Below, piece by piece: positions 8,670-17,172 of a stretch of 64,000 nt of DNA. The DNA lies in assembly GCF_022879575.1 (NCBI RefSeq), contig NZ_CP084261.1, positions 806,001 to 870,000 on the forward strand, written 5' to 3'. Position 1 is the stretch's first letter, and every line of letters starts with the position of its first letter. The notes under the pieces were generated by a model that ran no database searches, was not told the origin of the DNA, and worked only from the letters and a program-made list of their open reading frames with translations. The translations under genes and the position numbers were made by a program. This stretch comes from Caballeronia sp. SL2Y3. GTDB taxonomy: Bacteria > Pseudomonadota > Gammaproteobacteria > Burkholderiales > Burkholderiaceae.

Positions 8670-10214
8670 TTATCGGAGCGAAATGGTCGTGTTGACGCCG
8701 TCGTTCACGGTGGCGTCGTCGAACCAGCGCGCCGTGACCGTCTTCGTCTGCGTGTAGAACTGCACGACCTGCTTGCCGTACGGCCCGAGATCGCCGAGCC
8801 TCGAGCCGCGCGAACCGGTGAAGCTGAACGACGGCACCGGCACCGGAATCGGAATGTTGATGCCCACTTGTCCGATGTCGATCTCGCTCTGGAACTTGCG
8901 CGCCGCCGCCCCGCTCTGCGTGAAGAGACCTACGCCGTTGCCCATCGGATTGCGGTTGACGAGCGCGATGGCGTCGTCGAGCGTGGCCGCTTCCAGCACG
9001 CACAGCACCGGCCCGAAAATCTCAGTCTTGTAGATGGCCATGTCGGTGCTCACGTCCGAGAAAATGGTCGGGCCGATGAAGTTGCCGTTCTCGTAGCCGG
9101 TCACGGTGATATCGCGGCCGTCGAGCGCGAGCGTCGCGCCCTCTTCCACGCCTTTTGCGATCAGGCCGAGAATGCGCTCCTTCGCGGCGCGCGAGACGAC
9201 GGGTCCCAAGTCCGCGCCCGGCTCCGTGCCCGCGCTTACCTTGAGCGAACGCGCCCGGTCGACCAGATCCGGCAGCCAGCCCTTCGACGCGCCCACGAGC
9301 ACCACCACCGACGTCGCCATGCAACGCTGCCCCGCCGCGCCGAAGCCCGCGCCGGCCAGCGCGTTGAGCGTCTGCTCCTTGTTCGCGTCCGGAAGCACGA
9401 CGGCGTGGTTCTTGGCGCCCATCATCGACTGGACGCGCTTGCCGTGCTGGCTCGCCAGGTTGTAGACGTGCGTGCCGACCGCCGTCGAGCCGACGAACGA
9501 CACCGCCTTGATATCCGGATGCGTGCAGAGCGCATCGACGACATCTTTGCCGCCATGCACGACGTTGAGCACGCCCGGCGGCACGCCCGCTTCCATCGCC
9601 AGTTCGACGAGTTCCATCGTCGAAAGCGGGTCCTGTTCGGACGGCTTCAGCACGAAGGTGTTGCCGCAGACGATCGCCATCGGGAACATCCAGAGCGGGA
9701 TCATCGCGGGAAAATTGAACGGCGTGATGCCGGCGCAGACGCCGATCGGCTGGCGCAGCGTGTAGGTATCGACGCCGCCCGCGACGTTCTCCGCGAACTC
9801 GCCCATTTGCAGCGTGCCGATGCCGCACGCGTGCTCCACCACTTCGAGACCGCGGAAGATATCGCCTTCGGCGTCCGCGAGCGTCTTGCCCTGCTCGGCG
9901 GTCAGCGTCTGCGCGATGCGCTTCATGTTCTGGCGAATCAGGTCCTGAAAGCGAAGCATGAGCCGCATGCGCGTGCCGAGCGGCGTCGTGCGCCACATCT
10001 CGAACGCCTTCTGCGCGGCGGCGACGGCGGCGTTCACCTCGTCCGCCGTCGCGAACGGCACGCGGCCGACGACTTCCTGCGTCGCCGGATTGACGATGTC
10101 CCGCCATTCGCCCGTTTTCGACTCGACAAACGCGCCGTCGATCAGCAGTTTGGCGGTACGCACGGACGCGCCGGAGCGCGCACCCTGCGCCGGATGTTCA
10201 GCAACGATATTCAC
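8670..10214 (-). CDS. mmsA: methylmalonate-semialdehyde dehydrogenase (CoA-acylating) MmsA
   Basis: Converts methylmalonate semialdehyde (or malonate semialdehyde) to propionyl-CoA (or acetyl-CoA) in valine and inositol catabolism. It is an aldehyde dehydrogenase-fold protein of 514 aa with the catalytic Cys in GQRCMA, the nucleotide-site GITPFNFPAMIP and NPMGNGVGLFTQSG near the C-terminus. The start is a GTG at 10214, preceded by GAGGAG at 6-nt spacing; the open frame continues 41 codons further but has no ribosome site there. Divergent from a LysR gene that probably controls it. Confidence 0.95.
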   Translation of the reverse strand: MNIVAEHPAQGARSGASVRTAKLLIDGAFVESKTGEWRDIVNPATQEVVGRVPFATADEVNAAVAAAQKAFEMWRTTPLGTRMRLMLRFQDLIRQNMKRIAQTLTAEQGKTLADAEGDIFRGLEVVEHACGIGTLQMGEFAENVAGGVDTYTLRQPIGVCAGITPFNFPAMIPLWMFPMAIVCGNTFVLKPSEQDPLSTMELVELAMEAGVPPGVLNVVHGGKDVVDALCTHPDIKAVSFVGSTAVGTHVYNLASQHGKRVQSMMGAKNHAVVLPDANKEQTLNALAGAGFGAAGQRCMATSVVVLVGASKGWLPDLVDRARSLKVSAGTEPGADLGPVVSRAAKERILGLIAKGVEEGATLALDGRDITVTGYENGNFIGPTIFSDVSTDMAIYKTEIFGPVLCVLEAATLDDAIALVNRNPMGNGVGLFTQSGAAARKFQSEIDIGQVGINIPIPVPVPSFSFTGSRGSRLGDLGPYGKQVVQFYTQTKTVTARWFDDATVNDGVNTTISLR

Positions 10215-10326
10215 GGATGACTCCTCGATTGGAACAGTGCGGAGAAAGGAGCGAAGACGCGCGGGCGTGACGCGGACAGAGCGTCGGGGGAAAAGGCATG
10301 TCGTCTCCGTTATAGGTCTCGGCCCG

Positions 10327-10368
10327 CTATTCGGCACTATTCGGCAGGCTCGTGCCTTTGAGTATAGT
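10327..10368 (+). promoter_or_regulatory. LysR-gene promoter with a tandem 10-bp repeat
   Basis: Two perfect adjacent copies of CTATTCGGCA occupy 10327-10346. A -10-like TATAGT lies at 10363-10368, 17 bp from a weak -35 (TTCGGC, 10340-10345) that falls inside the second repeat. The repeat could be an operator. Transcription would begin near 10375, downstream of the ATG codons at 10352 and 10370, which favours translation from 10412. Confidence 0.4.
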
Positions 10369-10411
10369 TATGCAAAAGTCCGCCCTGGCACTAGAAAAAC
10401 ACCCGACCGAT

Positions 10412-11374
10412 ATGCAAAAAGGCCCGAAGTTCGACGCCGCGAAACTGAACTGGGACGACCTGCGCTATTTCCTCGAAGTGGCGCGCACGCAGCGCGCGAG
10501 CGGCGCGGCCAAGCGCCTGGGCGTCGATTACACGACGGTCGCGCGGCGCGTGCGCGCGCTCGAAGACGCGCTCGGCACGCTGCTCTTCGACAAATCGCGC
10601 AGCGGCGGCTTCGTGCTGACCGCCGAGGGCCAGCGCCTGCTCGGCTTCGTCGACGCAATGGAAACCACGGTGCAATCCGCCGCCGAGCAGATCGCCAACA
10701 CGGGGCACGCGCTGTCGGGTCACGTGCGCGTCGGGTCGACGGAAGGCTTCGGCTGCTTCTTTCTCGCGCCGCATCTCGCGCGGTTTCAGGACGCGCATCC
10801 GAATATCTCCATCGACCTGTTGCCGGTGCCGCACTTCGTGAGCCTCTCGAAGCGCGAGGCGGATATCGCGGTGACGCTCGAACGCCCCGAGCAAGGGCAG
10901 TACGTCTACACCAAGCTCTGCGACTATCGCCTCAAGCTCTACGCGACGCCCGGCTATCTCGACGCGCACGCGCCGATTCGCGCGAAAGACGATCTGCGCG
11001 ATCACCGCTTCGCGAGCTATATCGACGACCTCGCGTTCAGTCACGAACTGCTGTATCTGGAGCGCGCGGTGCCCGGCGCGGTGTCGCGCTGGCGCAGCAC
11101 GAGCGCGATCGCGCAGTATCACGCCGCGTTGCAGGGACGCGCGCTCGCCATTCTGCCGTGCTTCATGGCGTCGCCCGACGCGCGGCTCGTGCCCGTGCTG
11201 CCGGAAGAAATCGTCGTGACGCGCGCGTTTTTCCTGTCGTGTCGCGAAGACTTGCGCCGGTTGAGGCGCATCACCGCCGTCTGGGATTACCTGCGCGCGG
11301 CCGCCGAGCTGAACCACGCGTTCCTCATGGGCGACGCACCCGACATCGCCTGGGTAGACATCAAGTCATCCTGA
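10412..11374 (+). CDS. LysR-family transcriptional regulator
   Basis: LysR-type regulator of 320 aa. The winged HTH spans about residues 10-70 (LNWDDLRYFLEVARTQRASG, AAKRLGVDYTTVARRVRALE). The effector-binding domain begins near 95, with GHVRVGSTEGFGCFFLAPHL typical of the GcvA/DsdC-like branch. It is divergent from mmsA-mmsB, the usual arrangement for a LysR regulator and its target, so control of valine degradation is the natural inference. In-frame ATGs at 10352 and 10370 are alternatives but lie in or before the predicted promoter. Confidence 0.88.
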   Translation: MQKGPKFDAAKLNWDDLRYFLEVARTQRASGAAKRLGVDYTTVARRVRALEDALGTLLFDKSRSGGFVLTAEGQRLLGFVDAMETTVQSAAEQIANTGHALSGHVRVGSTEGFGCFFLAPHLARFQDAHPNISIDLLPVPHFVSLSKREADIAVTLERPEQGQYVYTKLCDYRLKLYATPGYLDAHAPIRAKDDLRDHRFASYIDDLAFSHELLYLERAVPGAVSRWRSTSAIAQYHAALQGRALAILPCFMASPDARLVPVLPEEIVVTRAFFLSCREDLRRLRRITAVWDYLRAAAELNHAFLMGDAPDIAWVDIKSS

Positions 11375-11671
11375 CGATACTTTCGCGATACGTTCAACCT
11401 TTTTGACGTTGTTGGCGCGCGCAAGTGGTTTAATGGCCGCTTTCCCGCGATGCGTCCACGCATCGCAACCGGCGTCATCCGCCGGGTTCGTATTAATTTG
11501 ATTCGCCATCCCGACGAATTGTCGGCGCGCCGGGCCATCGTGCGGCATCATCGCCGGCCCGCGTTATCGCGTCGTCCGTCGCGGCGTTGCTATCTCCGTG
11601 AATCGATTGAGCTTTCTGCTAATTCAACCTAGTCCGGACGCGCGCGCCGGCTCACTGCCCGCCGTTCGCTG
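11375..11671 (+). other. structured non-coding leader upstream of the M23 peptidase gene
   Basis: About 300 bases without a supported gene. Two hairpins follow one another: a perfect 9-bp stem (GCGATGCGT / ACGCATCGC, 2-base loop) at 11447-11466 and a 6-bp CCGGCG/CGCCGG stem at 11469-11485. An AT-richer patch with TTTTGACG (11401-11408) and TTTAATGG (11429-11436) just before them could be a promoter, although the spacing (about 20) is poor. It may be the 5' leader of the M23-bactofilin operon or a small RNA. Confidence 0.4.
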
Positions 11672-12652
11672 ATGTCGTTCGTCATCTGGTCAAGACGCTC
11701 CGTGTCGAGCCAGCGCGTGCGCTTCGTCGAAGCGCGCACGGCCCGCACCATCGCCGTCATCGGGCTGATTGCGCTGCTCATCGCCGCGCTCGCGCTCGGC
11801 ATTGCCATCGGCACGACCTTCGCGCGCAGTCATCTCGGCGAGGAGCAGGCGTTCGTGTCGCGCCGTTCTTACGAGATCGAGCAGCTCGGGCGCATCGACG
11901 CCGACATCGGCGCGCTCGTGCCGCGCGTCGCGGCGCTGTCAGCGCAGGTCGGCGAGTTGCGCGATTTCGATAACCGGCTGAAGGCCGCGCCCGGCGCGGG
12001 CACGGCGGCCGGCGTCCACGACGTGCCGCCGCTGCCCGACAGCGAAGGCGCCGCCAGCGCGCTCGACGGCGCGGGCGGTCCCGAACTGCCGCCACGTCTT
12101 TGCAACGCGGAGCGCGCGCACGACGGCACGCCGTCAGAGCGCCTCAAGAACGCGCAGAAGGTCATCGGCTGCCTGAGCGACACGCTCTCGCAGTTGCAAG
12201 GCCAGGCCATCGCGCATTACACCGCGTACATGGCGTTTCCCGGCCGCGATCCCGCGCCCGGCTCGCACTTCGGCTCGCCTTACGGCAACCGCATCGATCC
12301 GTTCACCGGACACGTGAGCTTTCATCCCGGACTCGACCTTGTCGCGCCGACCGGCACGCCGATTCTCGCGAGCGCAGGCGGGCGCGTCATTCAGGCGGGC
12401 GAGCGCAACGGCTACGGCAACGCGGTGGATATCCGCCACGGCAACGGCACGGTGACGCGCTACGGCCACGCGTCGCGCATTCTCGTGACCGAAGGCCAGT
12501 TCGTGATGCCGGGCGACGAAATCGCCGAAGTCGGCTCGACGGGCCGCTCGACCGGGCCGCATCTGCACTTCGAAGTGATCGTGGGCGGCGCGCAGCTCAA
12601 TCCGAAGCCTTATCTCATGCTCTTCAGGCAGAAACCCAATGCGCAAGGCTGA
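11672..12652 (+). CDS. M23-family (LytM-type) murein endopeptidase, membrane-anchored
   Basis: Zinc endopeptidase that cleaves peptide cross-links in peptidoglycan. The protein has 326 aa. One transmembrane helix at about 27-49 anchors it, and the rest is periplasmic. A helical/linker region covers 60-185. The LytM domain carries all zinc-site motifs: H218-x3-D222 (HPGLD) and H297-x-H299 (HLHF), plus RYGHAS near 263-268. It overlaps the next gene by 14 bp and heads a three-gene set with bactofilin, an association known in cell-shape loci such as Helicobacter csd1-ccmA. It is therefore likely to be an elongation or curvature hydrolase. Confidence 0.92.
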   Translation: MSFVIWSRRSVSSQRVRFVEARTARTIAVIGLIALLIAALALGIAIGTTFARSHLGEEQAFVSRRSYEIEQLGRIDADIGALVPRVAALSAQVGELRDFDNRLKAAPGAGTAAGVHDVPPLPDSEGAASALDGAGGPELPPRLCNAERAHDGTPSERLKNAQKVIGCLSDTLSQLQGQAIAHYTAYMAFPGRDPAPGSHFGSPYGNRIDPFTGHVSFHPGLDLVAPTGTPILASAGGRVIQAGERNGYGNAVDIRHGNGTVTRYGHASRILVTEGQFVMPGDEIAEVGSTGRSTGPHLHFEVIVGGAQLNPKPYLMLFRQKPNAQG

Positions 12653-12995
12653 TTCGAAGCGGGTCTCGCTGAAGCTGACCCAACATTCCTATGCGCTCAC
12701 GCCCAAGCGCAGCACCGCGTATATCCCCGGCGTGATCGCCGCCCTCTGCGCGATGGGCGCGCTCGTCGCGGCCGGCTACGCGCTCAAGACCTCGCACGAA
12801 CAGGCGCGCAAGCTCGACGTCCTCCGCGCGCCGCCCGTGTCCGAGCAGAAGCTGCGCGAAGAGCTGGCGCATGCGCAGTTCGCGCTGGAACAGCAGACGG
12901 CAGCGCGCGCCGCGCTCGAACAGCGCGCCATGCAAAGCGCCGCGCAGATCGAGCGGCTGCAAACCGACCTCGCCTTTTTGAAGAAGCAACGCTGA
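12639..12995 (+). CDS. small membrane-anchored coiled-coil protein in the bactofilin operon
   Basis: 118 aa. A basic N-terminus is followed by one membrane helix at about 29-49 (YIPGVIAALCAMGALVAAGYAL) and a periplasmic coiled coil over about 65-115, rich in Glu, Gln, Arg and Ala. No catalytic motif is present. It overlaps the M23 stop by 14 bp, so translation is coupled. By context it probably links or positions the peptidase and the bactofilin polymer; this is inferred from neighbourhood and topology only. Confidence 0.82.
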   Translation: MRKADSKRVSLKLTQHSYALTPKRSTAYIPGVIAALCAMGALVAAGYALKTSHEQARKLDVLRAPPVSEQKLREELAHAQFALEQQTAARAALEQRAMQSAAQIERLQTDLAFLKKQR

Positions 12996-13067
12996 TTCAT
13001 CCGACCGACCGAGCACGCAATGACGCGTGGTCGTGAAGCCACCTTTACCGCATCGCAAGGAACCGCC

Positions 13068-13505
13068 ATGTTTTCATCGAAGAAAGATTCGCAAGGCGTC
13101 AAGCCGGCCAAGCTCTCCACCCTGATCGCGCAGAATGTCCATATTTCGGGCGACCTCGAATTCAGCGAAGGCCTGCGCATGGACGGTCAGGTGACCGGCA
13201 ACGTCACCGGCCGCGCCGGCGACGAATCGCTGCTCGTCGTGAGCGATCAGGGCGCGATTCACGGCAACGTCAGCGCGTACGACGTCATCATCAATGGCCG
13301 CGTGGTCGGCGACGTAATGGTCGCGCATTTCGTCGAGCTTCAATCGAATGCGCACGTGCACGGCAACATCTACTATCAGAAGCTGCGCATGGACGTCGGC
13401 GCGACGGTCGAAGGCAAGCTGACCAAGCTCGACGCAATGCAGTCGAACGTGGCCGCGCTGCCCGCCGCGGAAGTCGTCCCGCAGCTCGACTACACGGCAA
13501 GCTGA
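13068..13505 (+). CDS. bactofilin (polymer-forming cytoskeletal protein)
   Basis: 145-aa bactofilin. A short flexible N-terminal tail (residues 1-20, MFSSKKDSQGVKPAKLSTLI) precedes a right-handed beta-helix core with the family's repeating glycine/hydrophobic pattern (ISGDLEFSEGLRMDGQVTGNV, IHGNVSAYDVIINGRVVGDV, VHGNIYYQKLRMDVGATVEG). It assembles without nucleotide into membrane-associated filaments that localise peptidoglycan enzymes. The start at 13068 follows a good AAGGA ribosome site; the upstream in-frame ATG at 13020 has none. It is third in the M23 operon. Confidence 0.92.
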   Translation: MFSSKKDSQGVKPAKLSTLIAQNVHISGDLEFSEGLRMDGQVTGNVTGRAGDESLLVVSDQGAIHGNVSAYDVIINGRVVGDVMVAHFVELQSNAHVHGNIYYQKLRMDVGATVEGKLTKLDAMQSNVAALPAAEVVPQLDYTAS

Positions 13506-13658
13506 GCGCCGCTCGCGCGTGCAAATACAGGGCGCGTGGCGCGTCGCGATCCGCTAAGATTTCCACGATGAAGTCCGCGCGCCCGCGCCTGTCGTGCATT
13601 CTGTGCATCTTGCAAAGGCGGCGCGTGCCTGATTACATCGAGATAACAAGGGCGCCCC

Positions 13659-14636
13659 ATGCTGGTCAATTGCGCGGCTTATCAGAACGGCCGAAAGCTC
13701 GCAGACGTACAAATCGACGACATCAATACGTACCGGGACCTGCCCGACTCGTTCATCTGGGTCGCGTTGAAGGAGCCCGGTCCGGGCGAACTCGCGCACA
13801 TGGCGCATCAGTTCGGCCTGCATGAACTGGCCGTCGAGGACGCGCAACACGGGCATCAGCGGCCGAAGATCGAGGAGTACGGCGATTCGCTTTTCGCGGT
13901 GTTCCATACCGTCGAATTCGACGAGGAAGGCGAACTGCTCGTCGGCGAGATCAACGTGTTCGTCGGGCGCAACTACGTGATCTCCGTGCGCAACCGCACC
14001 ACGCAAGGTTTCCAGGAAGTGCGCAAACGCTGCGAGCGCGAGCCGCAGCTGCTCAAGCACGGCCCGGCGTTCGTGATGTATGCGCTTCTCGATGCCGTCG
14101 TCGATCGCTATTTCCCCGTGCTGGAAGCACTCGGCAACGCGCTCGACGAAGTGGAAGAGCGCATCTTCGAGCGCAACGGCTCGGCGGCGTCGCGCGAGAT
14201 CATCGAAGACCTGTATTCGCTCAAGCGCCGCATGACGCTCATGCAGCATCACACGGCGCCGCTGCTCGAAGCCGTGAGCAAGCTCTATGGCGGGCGGCCG
14301 CCGGGCGTATGTGCGGGCATGCAGGAATATTTCCGCGACGTCTATGACCACCTGCTGCGCATCGTGAAGACGATCGAAGGCCGCCGGGAGATGATCGTGA
14401 CGGCGATTCAGGTGAACCTCGGCCTGATCGCGCTCGCGGAAAGCGAAGTCACAAAGCGCCTCGGCTCGTTCGCCGCCCTTTTCGCGGTCCCGACGATGAT
14501 CGCCGGCATTTACGGCATGAACTTCCACCGGATACCGGAGCTGGACTGGACGTACGGCTATCCGGCGTGCCTCGGCGCGATGTTGCTGGTCGATATCGTG
14601 CTGTACTGGCGCTTCAAGAAGGCAGGTTGGTTATAA
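13659..14636 (+). CDS. corA: CorA-family magnesium/cobalt transporter
   Basis: Divalent-cation channel of the inner membrane, 325 aa. A large acidic cytoplasmic N-terminal domain is followed by two C-terminal membrane helices (about 268-285 and 300-317). The signature GMN sits at 286-288 between them, in IYGMNFHRIPEL. The TTQGFQEVRKRCE and long alpha-helical stalk pattern are typical. Its stop codon overlaps a TATAAT sequence that may start transcription of the next gene's leader. Confidence 0.94.
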   Translation: MLVNCAAYQNGRKLADVQIDDINTYRDLPDSFIWVALKEPGPGELAHMAHQFGLHELAVEDAQHGHQRPKIEEYGDSLFAVFHTVEFDEEGELLVGEINVFVGRNYVISVRNRTTQGFQEVRKRCEREPQLLKHGPAFVMYALLDAVVDRYFPVLEALGNALDEVEERIFERNGSAASREIIEDLYSLKRRMTLMQHHTAPLLEAVSKLYGGRPPGVCAGMQEYFRDVYDHLLRIVKTIEGRREMIVTAIQVNLGLIALAESEVTKRLGSFAALFAVPTMIAGIYGMNFHRIPELDWTYGYPACLGAMLLVDIVLYWRFKKAGWL

Positions 14637-15161
14637 TACGGGTTCTATGCGAAGTCATCGCAAGAAACCAGCACCATTCGCCGGGCATCGCGCAAGGAAC
14701 TTTTGCGCGGTTTCCTCTGTCTAAACGGATTCTGTCGCGACGCAGCCTCAGTGCCTAATCAGTAGCTTGTCTCAGTAGCTTGTATTTCGGCTTTCTGACC
14801 GCACTTGGAAGTCACAGCAGACCCATTCACCGCATCACACCGCACGTCGGCACTCGCGGCATCGCCCTGAATCTCGGTCGAAGCCTCGCAGGGAGCCGGC
14901 GTCGCCGTCCCGGTCATGCCGGCCAGGGCTTGCCGCTCGAAGGCGAGTTCCGTCGTTCCGGCCTATGCCGTCAAGCTCGCCACGAGCCTGAAAGCAAGAC
15001 GCGGCGCGTTCGTCGTTCGAGCGCGCCGGCTCACGCCCGACTTCGCTTCCGACGCGTTGCAGCGGCGATGCGCTCTGCGCACCGTCGAGCGCCGACACTC
15101 GCGAATGCCGTTGCGTGGCGTCGAGCGGCGCGGCACCACTATTACTTGAACAGGAGCTCAA
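14632..15161 (+). other. 525-base non-coding stretch before infA, with a TATAAT box
   Basis: TATAAT at 14632-14637 overlaps the corA stop codon. There is no good -35 at 17 bp, so the promoter call is tentative. A 12-bp direct repeat (TCAGTAGCTTGT, 14759-14770 and 14772-14783) follows. No open frame here has a ribosome site or credible protein. Transcription from the TATAAT would give infA an unusually long leader of roughly 500 nt. An AGGAG ribosome site sits immediately before infA. Confidence 0.4.
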
Positions 15162-15431
15162 ATGGCGAAAGAAGAACTCATCGAACTCGACGGTATCGTT
15201 GACGAAGTGCTTCCCGACAGCCGCTATCGCGTGACGCTGGACAACGGCGTCGTCGTCGGCGCGTATGCCTCGGGCCGCATGCGCAAGAATCACATCCGCA
15301 TTCTGGCCGGCGACCGCGTGACGCTGGAAATGTCGGTGTATGACATGACGAAGGGCCGCATCAACTTCCGTCACAAGGACGAACGCGCAAGCGGCGGCGG
15401 CGCAGCCCGCGCGCCGATGCGCCGCCGTTAA
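15162..15431 (+). CDS. infA: translation initiation factor IF-1
   Basis: Single OB-fold protein that binds the A site of the 30S subunit during initiation. The core over residues 1-72 is typical ([72 protein letters not shown]). Total length is 89 aa because of a Gly/Ala/Arg-rich tail of about 16 residues after the canonical end, the form found in the Burkholderia infA2 paralogue. The tail probably increases RNA affinity (inference). An AGGAG ribosome site is present. Ends 10 bp from the convergent HAD gene. Confidence 0.95.
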   Translation: MAKEELIELDGIVDEVLPDSRYRVTLDNGVVVGAYASGRMRKNHIRILAGDRVTLEMSVYDMTKGRINFRHKDERASGGGAARAPMRRR

Positions 15432-15441
15432 ATCAGCCGTA

Positions 15442-16326
15442 TCACGCTACACCACGCGCCGACAAGAGCGCGTTGATTCCCACCGCGAAGCCGTCCTCGT
15501 CGTTCGTCGACGAGACGAGGCTCGCGCGTCGTTGCACCGCGTCCGACGCCTGTCCCATCGCGATCGACGTCCCCGCAATGTCGAACATCGCGATATCGTT
15601 GCTCATGTCGCCGAGCACGGCCACGCGCTCGAGCGGTACTTTGCGGCGCTTCGCCAGTTCGCGCACCGCGTCGCCCTTGTTGGCGAGCAGATGCGTGATG
15701 TCGAGGTAATAGCTCTGCGAGCGCGCCGCGTTCGCGCGCCCTTCGAGCTGTGTCTGCAACTGCGCTTCGACGCGTTCGAGCAGCGGCGCGTCCGCCGTCG
15801 AACCGACGATCTTGTCGACGGCATCCAGATCCACATCGTCGAAACGCTGCACGAGCACGCCGTCATAGCCGACCGTGCGCCGTTCGCGCGGCACATACGC
15901 GCCGTCGGGATTCGTGAGATACCACACGTCGCCGACGAACACCCACGCATCCACGCCCGCGGACGCGAGCGCCTCGAGCGACGTCTGCACGGCATCGCGC
16001 GGCAGCTTGTGGGCGGCGAGCACTTCCCACGTGCCCGGCTGAACGAGATTGCCGCCGTTATACGACGCATACGGCATGTCGACGCCGAGCGTCTCCACGA
16101 TATAGCGCATGCCCGCGCCCGGCCGGCTGCTCGCGACGGTGAACTCGACGCCCGCTTGCCGCAGACGCCGCACCGCGTCCTTCGCGTGTTCGCTGATCGA
16201 CTTGTCGGTGTGAAGCAGCGTGCCGTCGCAGTCCGAGACAACCAGTTGGACGTGCGCGAGCGCCTCGAACGCGGCGGCGGCGTCGCCGCTTATGCTGTGC
16301 AAACCGAATTGGCCATTGGCATTCAT
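15442..16326 (-). CDS. Cof-type HAD phosphatase
   Basis: HAD-superfamily phosphatase of the Cof/YbiV type, 294 aa. The nucleophile motif DCDGTLLHTD is near 35-44, a C2 cap domain occupies the middle, and the metal-binding motif GDMSNDIAMFD lies near 240. Such enzymes act on sugar phosphates, FMN or PLP. Its ATG overlaps the stop of the ROK kinase gene (ATGA), and zwf lies just upstream in the same direction, so a sugar-phosphate substrate is likely but not provable here. Start 16326 chosen from the overlap. Confidence 0.88.
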   Translation of the reverse strand: MNANGQFGLHSISGDAAAAFEALAHVQLVVSDCDGTLLHTDKSISEHAKDAVRRLRQAGVEFTVASSRPGAGMRYIVETLGVDMPYASYNGGNLVQPGTWEVLAAHKLPRDAVQTSLEALASAGVDAWVFVGDVWYLTNPDGAYVPRERRTVGYDGVLVQRFDDVDLDAVDKIVGSTADAPLLERVEAQLQTQLEGRANAARSQSYYLDITHLLANKGDAVRELAKRRKVPLERVAVLGDMSNDIAMFDIAGTSIAMGQASDAVQRRASLVSSTNDEDGFAVGINALLSARGVA

Positions 16327-17156
16327 GAAGGCGCTCCTTCGCGCTGATTGAAGTCGGAGAGTTGGCGAGTCTCGCGAACCGAGCGCGGATGCCACAGCTT
16401 CGCGCCGCCCTCGATGCCCGCCGCGTTCGATACGACCGCCACGTTCGGCGGCAACTCGAAGTTCAGATGCGTGGCGTTGCCCCCGCCGATCCAGAGCTTG
16501 TCGAAATTGACGAGCGTGTCGAGAATGCCGAGCACCTTCTCGACGCGGCGGTTCCAGCGCTTGTTGCCGGCTTTCTCGCGCGCCGCGTTGCCGATGTATT
16601 CGTCGTAGGTTCGGCTTTTCGACACCGGATGATGCGCCAGTTCCAGGTGCGGCATGAGTTCGCCGTCGCGAAAGAGCGCGGTGCCCGCGCCCGTGCCGAG
16701 CGTCAGCACGAACTCCAGGCCGCGACCTTCGATAGCCGCGAGTCCTTGCATTTCGGCATCGTTGATCATGCGCGCGGGCATGCCGCCGAGACGCTGGGAG
16801 ATCATGTCCGCAAGCGGCACGCGCTGCCAGTATTCGTTGCCGAGATTCGGCGCGGTCAGCACGACGTTATCGCGCACGACGCCGGGAAAGCCGATCGAGA
16901 TGTGCGTCGGCGGCTCGGTGAGAATCGGCTGCACGAGCGCGACGAGCGTATCGACGACCACGTCGGGCATCGCGGGCTTGGGCGTCGGCACGCGCACGCG
17001 CTCGCTCTTCATCTCGCCGTCTTCGGACAGCACCGCGGCCTTGAGCCCTGTCCCGCCGATGTCGATGGCGAGAATGCGGTCAGCCTTCACCGTCCCCTTC
17101 GCGGTGCTCGCGCGCTTTCTTTGCTTCGTTCGGGTTTCCGTGGTCACGCTTGTCAT
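16323..17156 (-). CDS. ppgK: ROK-family glucokinase, polyphosphate-glucokinase type
   Basis: Phosphorylates glucose to glucose-6-phosphate. The N-terminal LAIDIGGTGLKAAV at about 29-42 is the phosphate-binding loop of the ROK fold, in the form shared with polyphosphate glucokinases. SIGFPGVVRDNVVLTAPNLG follows near 108-127, with INDAEMQGL and TLGTGAGTALF further on. Its 277 aa match PpgK. The gene sits between zwf (17 bp upstream) and the HAD gene (4-bp overlap), coupling glucose phosphorylation to the G6PDH step. Whether ATP or polyphosphate is the donor cannot be told from sequence alone. Confidence 0.85.
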   Translation of the reverse strand: MTSVTTETRTKQRKRASTAKGTVKADRILAIDIGGTGLKAAVLSEDGEMKSERVRVPTPKPAMPDVVVDTLVALVQPILTEPPTHISIGFPGVVRDNVVLTAPNLGNEYWQRVPLADMISQRLGGMPARMINDAEMQGLAAIEGRGLEFVLTLGTGAGTALFRDGELMPHLELAHHPVSKSRTYDEYIGNAAREKAGNKRWNRRVEKVLGILDTLVNFDKLWIGGGNATHLNFELPPNVAVVSNAAGIEGGAKLWHPRSVRETRQLSDFNQREGAPS

Positions 17157-17172
17157 CGTTGTTATCCAGAAA

